Shown here: piece after piece, positions 1-8,878 of the stretch | How the letters are laid out: every line of letters begins with the position of its first letter | How positions within the stretch are numbered: position 1 is the stretch's first letter | Origin: an uncultured Fibrobacter sp. | GTDB taxonomy: Bacteria > Fibrobacterota > Fibrobacteria > Fibrobacterales > Fibrobacteraceae | Direction: 5' to 3' | Assembly: GCA_946414025.1 (NCBI GenBank) | Contig: CAMKMX010000003.1 | Location: forward strand, 1-64,000 | Length of the DNA: 64,000 nucleotides | The notes under the pieces: generated by a model | Seen by the model: the letters and a program-made list of their open reading frames with translations, nothing else | Database searches by the model: none | What the model was told of the DNA's origin: nothing | Translations under genes and position numbers: made by a program

Positions 1-607
1 TGGGGTTGAGGAGCGCCTTGGTCATGGGCCAGTAGTAAGTCTTGTTGGCAGAGCCGCCGCCCTTGGCGACGAACAGGAACTTGAGGTCAGCCCCTTCTTC
101 GGCGTGGATGTCTATCTGGGCCGGAAGGTTGCAAGCCGTATTCTTCTCCTCGTACATGGTGAGGGGCGCAATCTGGCTGTAGCGTAGGTTCTTGCCAGTG
201 TAAGCATTGTAGATACCTTCAGAAATCGCCTTCGCATCGTCGGCGCCGGTCCAGACCTGCTGGCCCTTGTGGCAAATACAGATGGCAGTACCGGTGTCCT
301 GGCAGAACGGGAGAATTCCCTTGGCGGCCACGCAGGCGTTCTTCAAAAGCGTGAGGGCCACGAACTTGTCGTTGTCCGATGCCTCCGGGTCCTGCAAAAT
401 CTTTGCCACCTTCTGGGTGTGGGCCGGGCGGAGCCGAAAACTCACTTCCTCGAATGCCGCCTGGGCGATCTTGGTCAGCGCCTCGGGGGCGACCTTCAAA
501 ATCTTCTTGCCTTCGAACTCGGCGACGGAAATGCCGTCCTTGCCGAGGTTCACGTATTCAGTCTTGTCTTCGCCGTGCTGCACGGTCGCTTCGTATTTGA
601 ATGCCAT
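1..607 (-). CDS. Fumarate hydratase class I, N-terminal part (truncated by window edge)
   Basis: Reverse-strand translation from ATG at 607: [121 protein letters not shown]...; the [22 protein letters not shown] segment is typical of class I fumarases. Open to window edge, so absent from ORF track. Confidence 0.88.
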   Translation of the reverse strand, partial: MAFKYEATVQHGEDKTEYVNLGKDGISVAEFEGKKILKVAPEALTKIAQAAFEEVSFRLRPAHTQKVAKILQDPEASDNDKFVALTLLKNACVAAKGILPFCQDTGTAICICHKGQQVWTGADDAKAISEGIYNAYTGKNLRYSQIAPLTMYEEKNTACNLPAQIDIHAEEGADLKFLFVAKGGGSANKTYYWPMTKALLNP

Positions 608-612
608 AGTAG

Positions 613-654
613 TTTAGGGGTTAGGGGTTAGGATCTAGGGGTTAGGGGTTACGG
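613..654. repeat. Heptameric tandem repeat, 6 units of TTTAGGG/GTTAGGG/GTTAGGA type
   Basis: tttaggg gttaggg gttagga tctaggg gttaggg gttacgg read directly. Confidence 0.9.
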
Positions 655-934
655 GGAAAGCCTTCCCCTCGGTGGCACGTTGTTGCCACCTACCCCTTCT
701 AGCGGGCTTCAGTCGCCAGCCCGCAACGCCTGGCTTACAGTTCATACGTTACAAGATAAAATTTCCATGCCCAAATGGAGCGTTTTCGGCTCTTTTAGGC
801 CGCAATAATCAGCAAAAAAGCGACAAAAGGATAAAAAAAGCGGACAAAATGATTTTTTTTGAAAAAAAGTGAGCAAATCGGACAAAGAAGTGCTATTTTT
901 AGAGCGTTAAAGTTTAAACATAGAGAGGATTACT

Positions 935-1627
935 ATGAAGATTAAGAATCTGTTGCTGGCAACCATGCTGGCTTCTGCCGTTGCCTTTGCTGCCGATGCC
1001 GCAAAGCCTGCCGCCGCAGCCCCCGCTGCCGCTCCTGCAAAGACCGAAGCCGCCGCTCCGGCTGCTGCTCCTGCCCCGGCTGCTGAAGCCGCCGCTCCCG
1101 CAGCTGCCGCTCCTGCTGAGGCCGCACCGGCACCCGCTGCCGAAGCTGCTCCTGCTGCCCCGGCTGCTGAAGCCGCCGCCGCTCCTGCAGCCGCTCCCGC
1201 CGAAGCTGCTGCTCCCGCAGCTGCTCCTGCTGATTCTGCTGCTCAGCCTGCTGCCGAGGCCGCACCCGCCGAAGCCGCTGCCGCCCCAGCAGATTCCGCC
1301 GCTCAGCCTGCTGAAGCTGCCGCACCCGCCGACTCCGCTGCCGCCGCTCCGGCTGAAGCCGTAGCCGCCGCAGATACCGCCAAGGCCGACTCCGCCGAAG
1401 TGCTGGAAGCCAAGACCGAAGAAGCTCCGGTTGACAGCGCCGCCCTCGCCCAGTCCGAAGCCGACAAGAAGGCCGCCGAAGAAGCCGCCAAGGCCGAGGC
1501 CGCCGCTCAGCCTGCAGAATCTACCGCTTCTGCCAAGTCCTCCATCATGGAAAACCCCTGGGAATTCCTGATTGTGTCCGCCGCCTTTGTGGCGTCCGTG
1601 CTGGTGATTATCTTCACCGGGGACTGA
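935..1627 (+). CDS. Ala/Pro-rich low-complexity secreted/membrane protein with signal peptide and C-terminal TM helix
   Basis: MKIKNLLLATMLASAVAFAADAAKPAAAAPAAAP...; C-term WEFLIVSAAFVASVLVIIFTGD; GAGAGGATT RBS upstream. Confidence 0.75.
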   Translation: MKIKNLLLATMLASAVAFAADAAKPAAAAPAAAPAKTEAAAPAAAPAPAAEAAAPAAAAPAEAAPAPAAEAAPAAPAAEAAAAPAAAPAEAAAPAAAPADSAAQPAAEAAPAEAAAAPADSAAQPAEAAAPADSAAAAPAEAVAAADTAKADSAEVLEAKTEEAPVDSAALAQSEADKKAAEEAAKAEAAAQPAESTASAKSSIMENPWEFLIVSAAFVASVLVIIFTGD

Positions 1628-1661
1628 TAAAAAGTAACGACCGCTCGTTCGTCTTTTTGAG

Positions 1662-1690
1662 CGACCGATGATTATCGGTCGTTTTTTTTT
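1662..1690 (+). terminator. Rho-independent terminator
   Basis: cgaccgatgattatcggtcg followed by a T run. Confidence 0.85.
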
Positions 1691-1788
1691 CACAAGGGAC
1701 GGCCACACAAAAGAAATTCCGAAAAAAAACACCAAGCTATTGCTTTTTTCAAAAAAAACAGGTAGATTTATTACGAAAAGGAGTTCCT

Positions 1789-1899
1789 ATGGGAAAAATC
1801 ATTAAAATCACGGTCATTATCGCAGTCTGCCTGATTTCCGCCCTCGGTATTTACGGGATCATCCGTACGGCACGCCTCGACGAGAACACCACCGACTAG
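1789..1899 (+). CDS. Small membrane protein, 36 aa
   Basis: MGKIIKITVIIAVCLISALGIYGIIRTARLDENTTD; AAGGAG RBS 5 nt upstream; below ORF-track length cutoff. Confidence 0.6.
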   Translation: MGKIIKITVIIAVCLISALGIYGIIRTARLDENTTD

Positions 1900-1983
1900 C
1901 CGACCTTCCCTTTTTAGAATCGCCGGGACTTGTACCCGGCCTTTTGTGCACCCGTCCTTCGGGTGCTTTTCTATATTATCCGC

Positions 1984-4713
1984 ATGAACTTTTTGAACAA
2001 GAAACCCCTATTTTTTGCAGTAATAGCCGCGGTTTTCCTGGGCGTTTTGCTGATTGTTTTCCGGGAATTCGCCTTCAACCCCGACACCCTGATGCTGAAC
2101 AGCGACCAGCTGAACGGTATCGGCAGCCGTATTCTCCGCGCCGAAAACGCTGTCGTCACGGAATGGGACGATTCTCGCCTGGGCGGTGTTCCCACCATCG
2201 ACGCCCTTTTTGCCGACGTCTATCATCCCCTGGTTTGGGTTCAGTTTCTTACTGACCCCGCCCGTGCCGTTGGTTTCAAATTTATTTTGACCGTCTGGGT
2301 GGCCTTCATGAGCGCCATGCTTTTGGCCTGGAACCTGACGGGGAACCGCTGGTGGGCCGCTCTTCTCGGCATGCTCTACGCCTTCTCGCCCGAATACTTC
2401 ACCTACATCTACGGTGGCCACGACGGAAAGATGATGGTATTCGCCATTGCGCCGTTAGCCCTCCTCGCCATCCGTAAAATCGTGCGGGACGGAAGCCTTC
2501 CCTACCTGATTGTTCTCGCCCTTTCTATTACCTGGATGATTCTCGGTAGCCACCTACAGCTCACCTACCTGTTCCTGTGGGGAGCAGGATTCTACACCCT
2601 CTACGAAGCTTTTTTCCATTGTGATTCCTTTAAAACCAAAAGCAAGCGTATAGGCCTAGCGGCTGCGGGACTTGCCTTCGGGCTTGCCATCAGCTGCTTC
2701 CAGGTAGTGCCGCCCTACCTGTACACCACCACCCAGTCCGTCCGTGGCGAAGGGGACCACACCAACCTGGGCCATGCCGTAAGCTGGTCCCTGCATCAAG
2801 AGGAACTGGCCCAGATGCTCCTGCCCGGGTTCATCGGGGTGGACGTCTATGAATACGACGACAAGGCCGGGAAACTGGAAGGCAGTTCTTTCGTAGGATT
2901 TACCGTACAGGAATACCAGTCCTCGGGCGGTTCGCCTTTCTATTGGGGACACAACCCATTCAAGTTGGATCACAACAACGCAGGAGCACTTCTCACCCTG
3001 CTGGGATTCCTATGCCTGTTCTTGCCCGGCAAGCGCCGCTGGGCCATATTCTGGGGCCTTGGGGCAGTCCTTGCCCTGAGCTACGGCATGGGAGCGCACT
3101 CACCGCTATTCAAGCTCTGGTACAACATCTTGCCAGGCGTCAAGAACTTCCGTGCCCCCGGTATGGCCCTGTTCTGGCTGCCCCTGCTGCTCGTGATGAT
3201 GGCCGCCCCGGTCCTCAAGGCCATTTCCGATGACTCTGCCGAATCCATCAAGAATCGCCGCGCCCTGTTCCACGGCGCCGTCATGTTTGTGCTGCTCCTG
3301 GTCATCGTTGTCATCGCCCGCTACAACTGGACACTCTTTATCGGGCCCTTCGGACTTGTCGCCTGCCTGGTGTATGCCGCAGCATGTCTCGGCGTCATGA
3401 GCCTGGACGACCAGGGAAAGGAATTTTCTGTAGCCAACTTCACCGATAGCTTCAAGGCCGGCCTCCCCGGTACCCATCGCGCTATCCAGGCCGGTGTGGT
3501 CCTCGGGTTTGCCCTGATTGGAATGTTCCTCATGAGCGGACAGAAACTGCTGGAAGATTCCATAACGGCGCCCTATTTCAAGCCCCTGAACGAAATCGCC
3601 ATGCAGATGAGCGCAGGGAAAATCATTCCCGGGTTCATCCTGGTGCTCGTAATCGTGGCCGCCACCTTGTTTACCTTCAAGTGGAAAGCGGGCATTGTCC
3701 AGAAAGCAGGACTCCTTGCCGCCGTGGCCGCCGTAGAGCTGTTCTTCATTGACGGGGCGTTCATCCAGAACGTAGAAGCCAAGGAATACCTCCAGCCGGC
3801 AAACCCCGTAGTAGCCGCCGTCAAGGCCCCCTTCAAGACAGACAGTCTGAACACGCCCCGCGTGCTTTCCCTTTCCAGAAACAAGGCGCTGGGAGCAAAC
3901 GCCTTCCCGCAATATCACTTGCGTAACGCCGACGGATTCCACGACAACGAACTGGCAAGCTACAGGGCTTTCCGTGGTGGCCAGCAAAACGCAAACTTCC
4001 TCCTGAACATCAACAATCCCGAAGCGGCCCACCCCTTCTTGGACCTGATGAATATCGGCTTTATCATCTTCGATAGCCAGCGGGGCACGACCTACATGCC
4101 TATCCCTACCGCCATGGGAGAAGCCTACCTCTACGGAGACGCCACCATCATGAGCGACGAAGACGCCATCAAGACCTTGCAGGAGAAAGCCGCCATCCGC
4201 AAACCCAAGGCCCCGGAACCCGCGGCAGAACCTGTTGCAGATTCTACGGCCGCAAACTCCACCGTGGCAACTGCCGACAGCACTGCTGCGCCTACAGAAG
4301 TTGCCGCAGAACCCGAAGACGACCCCAACGTTTTCTACTACAAGGAAAAGGCCATCCTGTCCGAAAATCCTGAGCAAGCCCTAGAAGGCGGTATCGTCCA
4401 AGGACATGCCCGCCTCGTAGAACAGCCCAAGATGGATACCCAGGTGTTCGAAGCCGAAAGCGACCGCCCCGCCATTATGGTGGTGGCCGGAAATTACCAC
4501 CCCTACTGGAAGGCTTATGTAAACGGAAAGGAATCCAAGGTCTATAAGGCCTTCGGGAACTTGCGCGCCGTAGAAGTGCCCAAGGGAAAATCCACCATCC
4601 GCATGGAATACCGGAGCAAGCCTTTCCACGCCTGCCTCAAGGTCAGCGCGCTGGCGATAGCGCTGCTCGCCATCTTCGGTGTGGTGGTGCTTGCGAGAGC
4701 AAAAAAACAATAA
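1984..4713 (+). CDS. YfhO family multi-spanning membrane protein
   Basis: Start MNFLNKKPLFFAVIAAVFLGVLLIVFREF; many TM helices; YSPEYFTYIYGGHDGKM-like and C-term NYHPYWKAYVNGKESKVYKAFGNLRAVEVPKGKSTIRMEYRSKPF typical of YfhO. Confidence 0.8.
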   Translation: MNFLNKKPLFFAVIAAVFLGVLLIVFREFAFNPDTLMLNSDQLNGIGSRILRAENAVVTEWDDSRLGGVPTIDALFADVYHPLVWVQFLTDPARAVGFKFILTVWVAFMSAMLLAWNLTGNRWWAALLGMLYAFSPEYFTYIYGGHDGKMMVFAIAPLALLAIRKIVRDGSLPYLIVLALSITWMILGSHLQLTYLFLWGAGFYTLYEAFFHCDSFKTKSKRIGLAAAGLAFGLAISCFQVVPPYLYTTTQSVRGEGDHTNLGHAVSWSLHQEELAQMLLPGFIGVDVYEYDDKAGKLEGSSFVGFTVQEYQSSGGSPFYWGHNPFKLDHNNAGALLTLLGFLCLFLPGKRRWAIFWGLGAVLALSYGMGAHSPLFKLWYNILPGVKNFRAPGMALFWLPLLLVMMAAPVLKAISDDSAESIKNRRALFHGAVMFVLLLVIVVIARYNWTLFIGPFGLVACLVYAAACLGVMSLDDQGKEFSVANFTDSFKAGLPGTHRAIQAGVVLGFALIGMFLMSGQKLLEDSITAPYFKPLNEIAMQMSAGKIIPGFILVLVIVAATLFTFKWKAGIVQKAGLLAAVAAVELFFIDGAFIQNVEAKEYLQPANPVVAAVKAPFKTDSLNTPRVLSLSRNKALGANAFPQYHLRNADGFHDNELASYRAFRGGQQNANFLLNINNPEAAHPFLDLMNIGFIIFDSQRGTTYMPIPTAMGEAYLYGDATIMSDEDAIKTLQEKAAIRKPKAPEPAAEPVADSTAANSTVATADSTAAPTEVAAEPEDDPNVFYYKEKAILSENPEQALEGGIVQGHARLVEQPKMDTQVFEAESDRPAIMVVAGNYHPYWKAYVNGKESKVYKAFGNLRAVEVPKGKSTIRMEYRSKPFHACLKVSALAIALLAIFGVVVLARAKKQ

Positions 4714-4746
4714 AAAATGCCGCACTTGCGTTGCGGCATTTTTTCT
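4713..4746. terminator. Bidirectional rho-independent terminator
   Basis: aaaaaatgccgcacttgcgttgcggcattttttc. Confidence 0.88.
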
Positions 4747-4762
4747 CCGAAAAAAAAGGAAA

Positions 4763-5764
4763 CTACTTCAATCCGGAAAGAATGAGACTGGCAACGCCCT
4801 TGGCAAAATCCCTGCTGTCAGACTTCAAGGAGGCGGACTTTTTCAGGTTTAGAGGGATGTTCTTGTCTCTCTTCAGATTCAAAATCAGCTGAGCAATACA
4901 GTATTCGTCATATTCGACATTCATTCCGTAATCGGCAAAGTTGAATCCCTCTGCGCCCTTTCCTTTTTCCTTCTCAAAATCGCTGTAGGCGGCATTGCAA
5001 TCTTCCTTTTCCGAGGCGTACCGAATTGCAAAATTCACGGAGCATTCGTCCCCTTCGTAAGAAACCGTCAATTCGCCGGAGGATTCCTTCAGTTCGTCCA
5101 CCTCGATTTCCACAAGGTCGTTGTACAAGGTCAAACGGTCGCAATCCACCGCGCGAATATTCTTGAGAACTTCCTTTTCATCCTTAACTTCTTTCTTGTC
5201 ATCAGGCTGGAACATTAGGTAAAATTTCACCAGGGCGCTTTCTGTCTTGGCAATGGAGGCATTCTTATTGAACATATTCGCCTTGAAATCCTGGGCGTAA
5301 CATTCGCCTGTATAGCGGACTACACTGGACAGGGCGTCGCCCTTTTCGAACACCAAACCCGGCTGGAACTTTAGCCCCTTCTTGTCCAACGCCTCGGACC
5401 AGAATCCCGTAGGGAACTTACCGCCGTCAAAATCGTACTGCTTTGGCTTATCAGCCCCTCTTTGCTGGAGCACCGCCGTATTCCCGTCCAGGTAGGCCTT
5501 AAACTTGGCCGTGGAATCCGAATCCTCGTTTGCTTTTTTCCAAACAAGGTCTCCCAGTGTTCCAACCTTGCAAACGGGATAAGTAACCTTCAGGGTAGAA
5601 TCTTCTGAATTATAATCGTAGCTGGCCTTGGAGAGAACCATGTCAAAAGAATCTTCCAAATCAATACTGGAAGAACCGCTATCGCTACCGCAGGCCGAAA
5701 GCACAAAACCACAAGCGACGGCAACCCCAAAGGGAGCCACATACTTTTTCAAGTTCAAGTTCAT
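4763..5764 (-). CDS. Hypothetical lipoprotein
   Basis: MNLNLKKYVAPFGVAVACGFVLSACGSDSGSSS lipobox. Confidence 0.7.
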   Translation of the reverse strand: MNLNLKKYVAPFGVAVACGFVLSACGSDSGSSSIDLEDSFDMVLSKASYDYNSEDSTLKVTYPVCKVGTLGDLVWKKANEDSDSTAKFKAYLDGNTAVLQQRGADKPKQYDFDGGKFPTGFWSEALDKKGLKFQPGLVFEKGDALSSVVRYTGECYAQDFKANMFNKNASIAKTESALVKFYLMFQPDDKKEVKDEKEVLKNIRAVDCDRLTLYNDLVEIEVDELKESSGELTVSYEGDECSVNFAIRYASEKEDCNAAYSDFEKEKGKGAEGFNFADYGMNVEYDEYCIAQLILNLKRDKNIPLNLKKSASLKSDSRDFAKGVASLILSGLK

Positions 5765-5807
5765 CAAAAAACCTCTAGCCCTATTATACATTTTTTCACG
5801 AAGGCCG

Positions 5808-6608
5808 TTACAACCGACCCTCGAAAAAGCCCTCGAAATCGATGTCCTTGACGCTTTCGACCACGTATTCCGGCTTCACATCCAGCTTTTCCACGTCCGA
5901 GCGCTTGGTCTCGCCGCACAGGGGCAGCACGAACCTGCAACCGGAGCGCTTTGCCAGCTCGAAATCCGTATAGAGCCTATCCCCTACAAACAGGATTTCT
6001 TCGGGAGCATACGTCTTCAACAGCCCCGATAGCATAGCCGGGTTCGGCTTACCGAAACTGCGCTCCGGCTCTACACCGTAAGCCGTCTTGAGTAGCGCCA
6101 TGAAACTCCCGATGTCGGGCACGGGGCCCCGGGCGTCGGGGCACACGAAATCTGTATGGGTCACCCAGAAGGGAATCCCCCGCTGCACCCGGAACGAAAG
6201 CTCGCAAAGTTCCCGGTAGTCAAAACTGTTGTGGTAGGCCACCAAAACCAATTCCGTATCAGTTACAGATGGGCGCAAATTGAGAGAGGGATCCTGGGCG
6301 GCAAACCATTCGAAGACTTCGGGATTGGCAAAGAAATAGACGTTCTTGAGCCCTTTTTCATGTATGGCCGTCATGGATAAAGTCAGCGCAGAAATAATGC
6401 CGTCGTCGCGAAGAGGAAGCCCCATCACGTTCAGACGGTTCTCGTAAAACACGGGAGACTTGCTGGTGTTGTTGCTCAGGTAGTAAACGGGCACTTTTGA
6501 GGCCACCCGCTTCACGGTATCTACCGCACCAGGGTACGGACGGCCACTCAGGTAGAGGGTTCCGTCCAGGTCAAAGACCACCACTTTTACGGGCTTGTGC
6601 GCTGTCAT
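5808..6608 (-). CDS. HAD-superfamily hydrolase (NagD-like)
   Basis: VVVFDLDGTLYLSGRPYPGA...YYLSNNTSKS...SFGKPNPAM...ILFVGDRLYTDFELAKRSGCR motifs. Confidence 0.88.
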   Translation of the reverse strand: MTAHKPVKVVVFDLDGTLYLSGRPYPGAVDTVKRVASKVPVYYLSNNTSKSPVFYENRLNVMGLPLRDDGIISALTLSMTAIHEKGLKNVYFFANPEVFEWFAAQDPSLNLRPSVTDTELVLVAYHNSFDYRELCELSFRVQRGIPFWVTHTDFVCPDARGPVPDIGSFMALLKTAYGVEPERSFGKPNPAMLSGLLKTYAPEEILFVGDRLYTDFELAKRSGCRFVLPLCGETKRSDVEKLDVKPEYVVESVKDIDFEGFFEGRL

Positions 6609-6645
6609 GGGTACTAAGGTAGAAAAAATTGCTACCTTAGATGCC

Positions 6646-7401
6646 ATGAAGACTCCCGATAGCCGTTTTTACTGCCCACAAATCCAATGCGGAAAGGCAA
6701 CCCTGGACGAAAACGAAAGCGCCCATGCCGTAAAGGTATGCCGCGCCACCCAAGGAGACGTTCTGGAACTTTGCGACGGACTGGGCCACTTTGCAGTCGG
6801 GACCATCGTGGTTGCCGACCCGAGGGCCTGCCAGGTGGAAATCTCCAAGGTAGAAACGCCCAAACCGGCGAGACCCCTGCTAAACCTGGCCATCGCCTGC
6901 CTCAAGGACGATGCCCTGGAAGAAGTGGTATTCCATGCCGCCCAGACCGAAATTGCAAGCATTACCTTCTTGCGTACGGACTATTCCCAAGAGCCCAAGA
7001 ACTCCGACTTGCACAAGCTGGTCCGCCGTTCCGAGCTCAAGAGCCTGGTAAGCCTGAAACAGTCCAAAAAACCTTGGCTTACCGAAATTCGCGGACCCGT
7101 GGAATTCAAGGAATGGCTAAAAAGTTACCGTGGCGACCTGATTCTCTGCGATGTAGATGGCGAAAGGACAGCCCCTAAAGAAGTCACAGACAAACTCACG
7201 GCCGATCCTGCCAGTGACAATAAGAGCGACGCAACTTCAACCCCCGTGACCCTTCTGGTGGGGCCCGAAGGCGGGTTTTCTCCAGAAGAAATCCGCATGA
7301 CCAAAGAATTTACAGGCGGAAAAAGTTACGCCCTGAACCTGGGGAACACGAGGCTCCGGGCCCGTACCGCTGCCATCGTGGCTCTCGGAAAATTGCTGTA
7401 A
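6646..7401 (+). CDS. rsmE: 16S rRNA m3U1498 methyltransferase RsmE
   Basis: RFYCPQ N-term; C-term LLVGPEGGFSPEEI...YALNLGNTRLRARTAAIVALGKLL. Confidence 0.88.
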   Translation: MKTPDSRFYCPQIQCGKATLDENESAHAVKVCRATQGDVLELCDGLGHFAVGTIVVADPRACQVEISKVETPKPARPLLNLAIACLKDDALEEVVFHAAQTEIASITFLRTDYSQEPKNSDLHKLVRRSELKSLVSLKQSKKPWLTEIRGPVEFKEWLKSYRGDLILCDVDGERTAPKEVTDKLTADPASDNKSDATSTPVTLLVGPEGGFSPEEIRMTKEFTGGKSYALNLGNTRLRARTAAIVALGKLL

Positions 7402-7406
7402 AACAG

Positions 7407-8162
7407 CTACATCAAGCGAAGACGCATCTCGAAGACGGCACGGTCCGTCTCATCCAAGATGCGCATGTAGGTGGCCCCGCTGTGGTCCGCGCGGAAAATG
7501 CGCAGGGTCTGGCCTTCTTTGGATTCTCCCAGGTAATGAATCTCCAGCGCCGCCGGGTTGCAAAGTTCCCAGTCGGGAGTCCCGAATACGTTCAAGGCCA
7601 GTTTCACATATTCGATGTTGTTCATGTGGTGGGACATGTCGATGTGCTGGGGCAGCACCTTCTGCTGGTAAACTTCCTGGTATTCTTCCGGCTTAACGTG
7701 GAAACGGTCGAATTCCGAAGCATCGAGGGTCTCCGGAAAACCTTCCGTCGGAAAATCCACCGACGAGAGCCGCAGAGGGCGGTGGTTTTCAAAACTGAGG
7801 CAGCACATTTCCTGCTTGGCCAAAATGATGGGCTCGCCCTCGGTCGTAGTGATGGCGGTGTTCTCGTTGAGCCTAATCAGCTGGTTATCCGCCGGAAACG
7901 ACGTGGTGACCACCTTGTCCCGCCAGTACGGGCGCCTGAAAAACTTGAACTTGGCCTTGTAAACCACCCAGAAACCGCCCTTCTCCTTCACCACAAAATT
8001 GTCCATCTTCATGGCACCGAAATTTTCGGTGATATTGTCCTGGACCATAAGCACCGTCTGGGCAAGGCCCATCTTTCCGGACACATCGATATAGGCCGAC
8101 GTGATGGTCCGCTGTTTCTGGAATACAAGAGGGTTCTTTGACAAGGCGTAAATATCTATCAT
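7407..8162 (-). CDS. Acyl-ACP thioesterase (hotdog fold)
   Basis: KMGLAQTVLMVQDNITENFGAMKMDNFVVKEKGGFWVVYKAKFKF... and QHIDMSHHMNNIEYVKLALNVF, typical FatA/B-like family. Confidence 0.75.
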   Translation of the reverse strand: MIDIYALSKNPLVFQKQRTITSAYIDVSGKMGLAQTVLMVQDNITENFGAMKMDNFVVKEKGGFWVVYKAKFKFFRRPYWRDKVVTTSFPADNQLIRLNENTAITTTEGEPIILAKQEMCCLSFENHRPLRLSSVDFPTEGFPETLDASEFDRFHVKPEEYQEVYQQKVLPQHIDMSHHMNNIEYVKLALNVFGTPDWELCNPAALEIHYLGESKEGQTLRIFRADHSGATYMRILDETDRAVFEMRLRLM

Positions 8163-8185
8163 GGTGAGCAATATAATTTAAATGG

Positions 8186-8878
8186 CTAGCGTTTCAAAAG
8201 GCGCATGATTCCCTGGCGGTTGTATTCCGGGTCGTCCTTGGCGAAGGGGCTTTTCGTCTCTTGCCGCAAGGCGTAAACTCCGCACTCGCCGCAGTCCACT
8301 TCGGTCCCAGACTTGGAGCTGACACCTTCCACAAACAGGCTGTCGGCCACCACGCTCAGGACTTCGCGAGGGTCTGTGCCATCCGAAGCTTTCGAGATGC
8401 ACAGGTCCGGCAGGGCAAAGGTTTCAAGGCCCAAGGTGTAAAGCACGTCCGGGCCTTCCAGGTAATTCATCCAGGGGTCCATCGGGAACTGGGCGTCGCC
8501 CAATTCTTCACGGAAGGCTTCTGCGGTCCAGGCGGCGCCACTCTGCTGCATGTACACGCCCAAGGCTCCCGCCGAAAGCACCTTCAAGATAGCGGTATTC
8601 ACCATAGTCAAGTCCGCAGGGCTTTTCAAGCTCCCTAGCAAGAACAGCAGTGACTTGTGGGAATCGATGGCAGTAGCCTCTTCTGCAGAAATATCCTGAT
8701 GTTCCTTGAAAATCTCGGAAAGTCCCGGAGTTGCCTCCTTGCGGACCACCTTGAAACTCAAGGTACAGCCAGGCACCATCAGGCTTGCCGTCCCTTTTTC
8801 TACTACGACATTAGGCGTTACGGCGAAGGGTTCGTCCTGAGCCACGGTCAACGGGAATGCGAGAACAAAAGAATTCAT
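8186..8878 (-). CDS. Hypothetical protein (possibly DUF4261-like)
   Basis: Complete ORF overlapping by 4 nt the upstream glycosyltransferase gene; translationally coupled. Confidence 0.6.
   Translation of the reverse strand: MNSFVLAFPLTVAQDEPFAVTPNVVVEKGTASLMVPGCTLSFKVVRKEATPGLSEIFKEHQDISAEEATAIDSHKSLLFLLGSLKSPADLTMVNTAILKVLSAGALGVYMQQSGAAWTAEAFREELGDAQFPMDPWMNYLEGPDVLYTLGLETFALPDLCISKASDGTDPREVLSVVADSLFVEGVSSKSGTEVDCGECGVYALRQETKSPFAKDDPEYNRQGIMRLLKR

Noticed and set aside
914-1735. Gly/Ser/Arg-rich 273-aa minus ORF
   Set aside because: Reverse complement of the Ala/Pro-rich gene (GCN codons read as GGC/AGC); also spans its terminator.
3106-4377. 423-aa minus ORF inside the YfhO-like gene
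   Set aside because: Antisense to a coherent polytopic membrane protein; composition typical of reverse-frame artefact.
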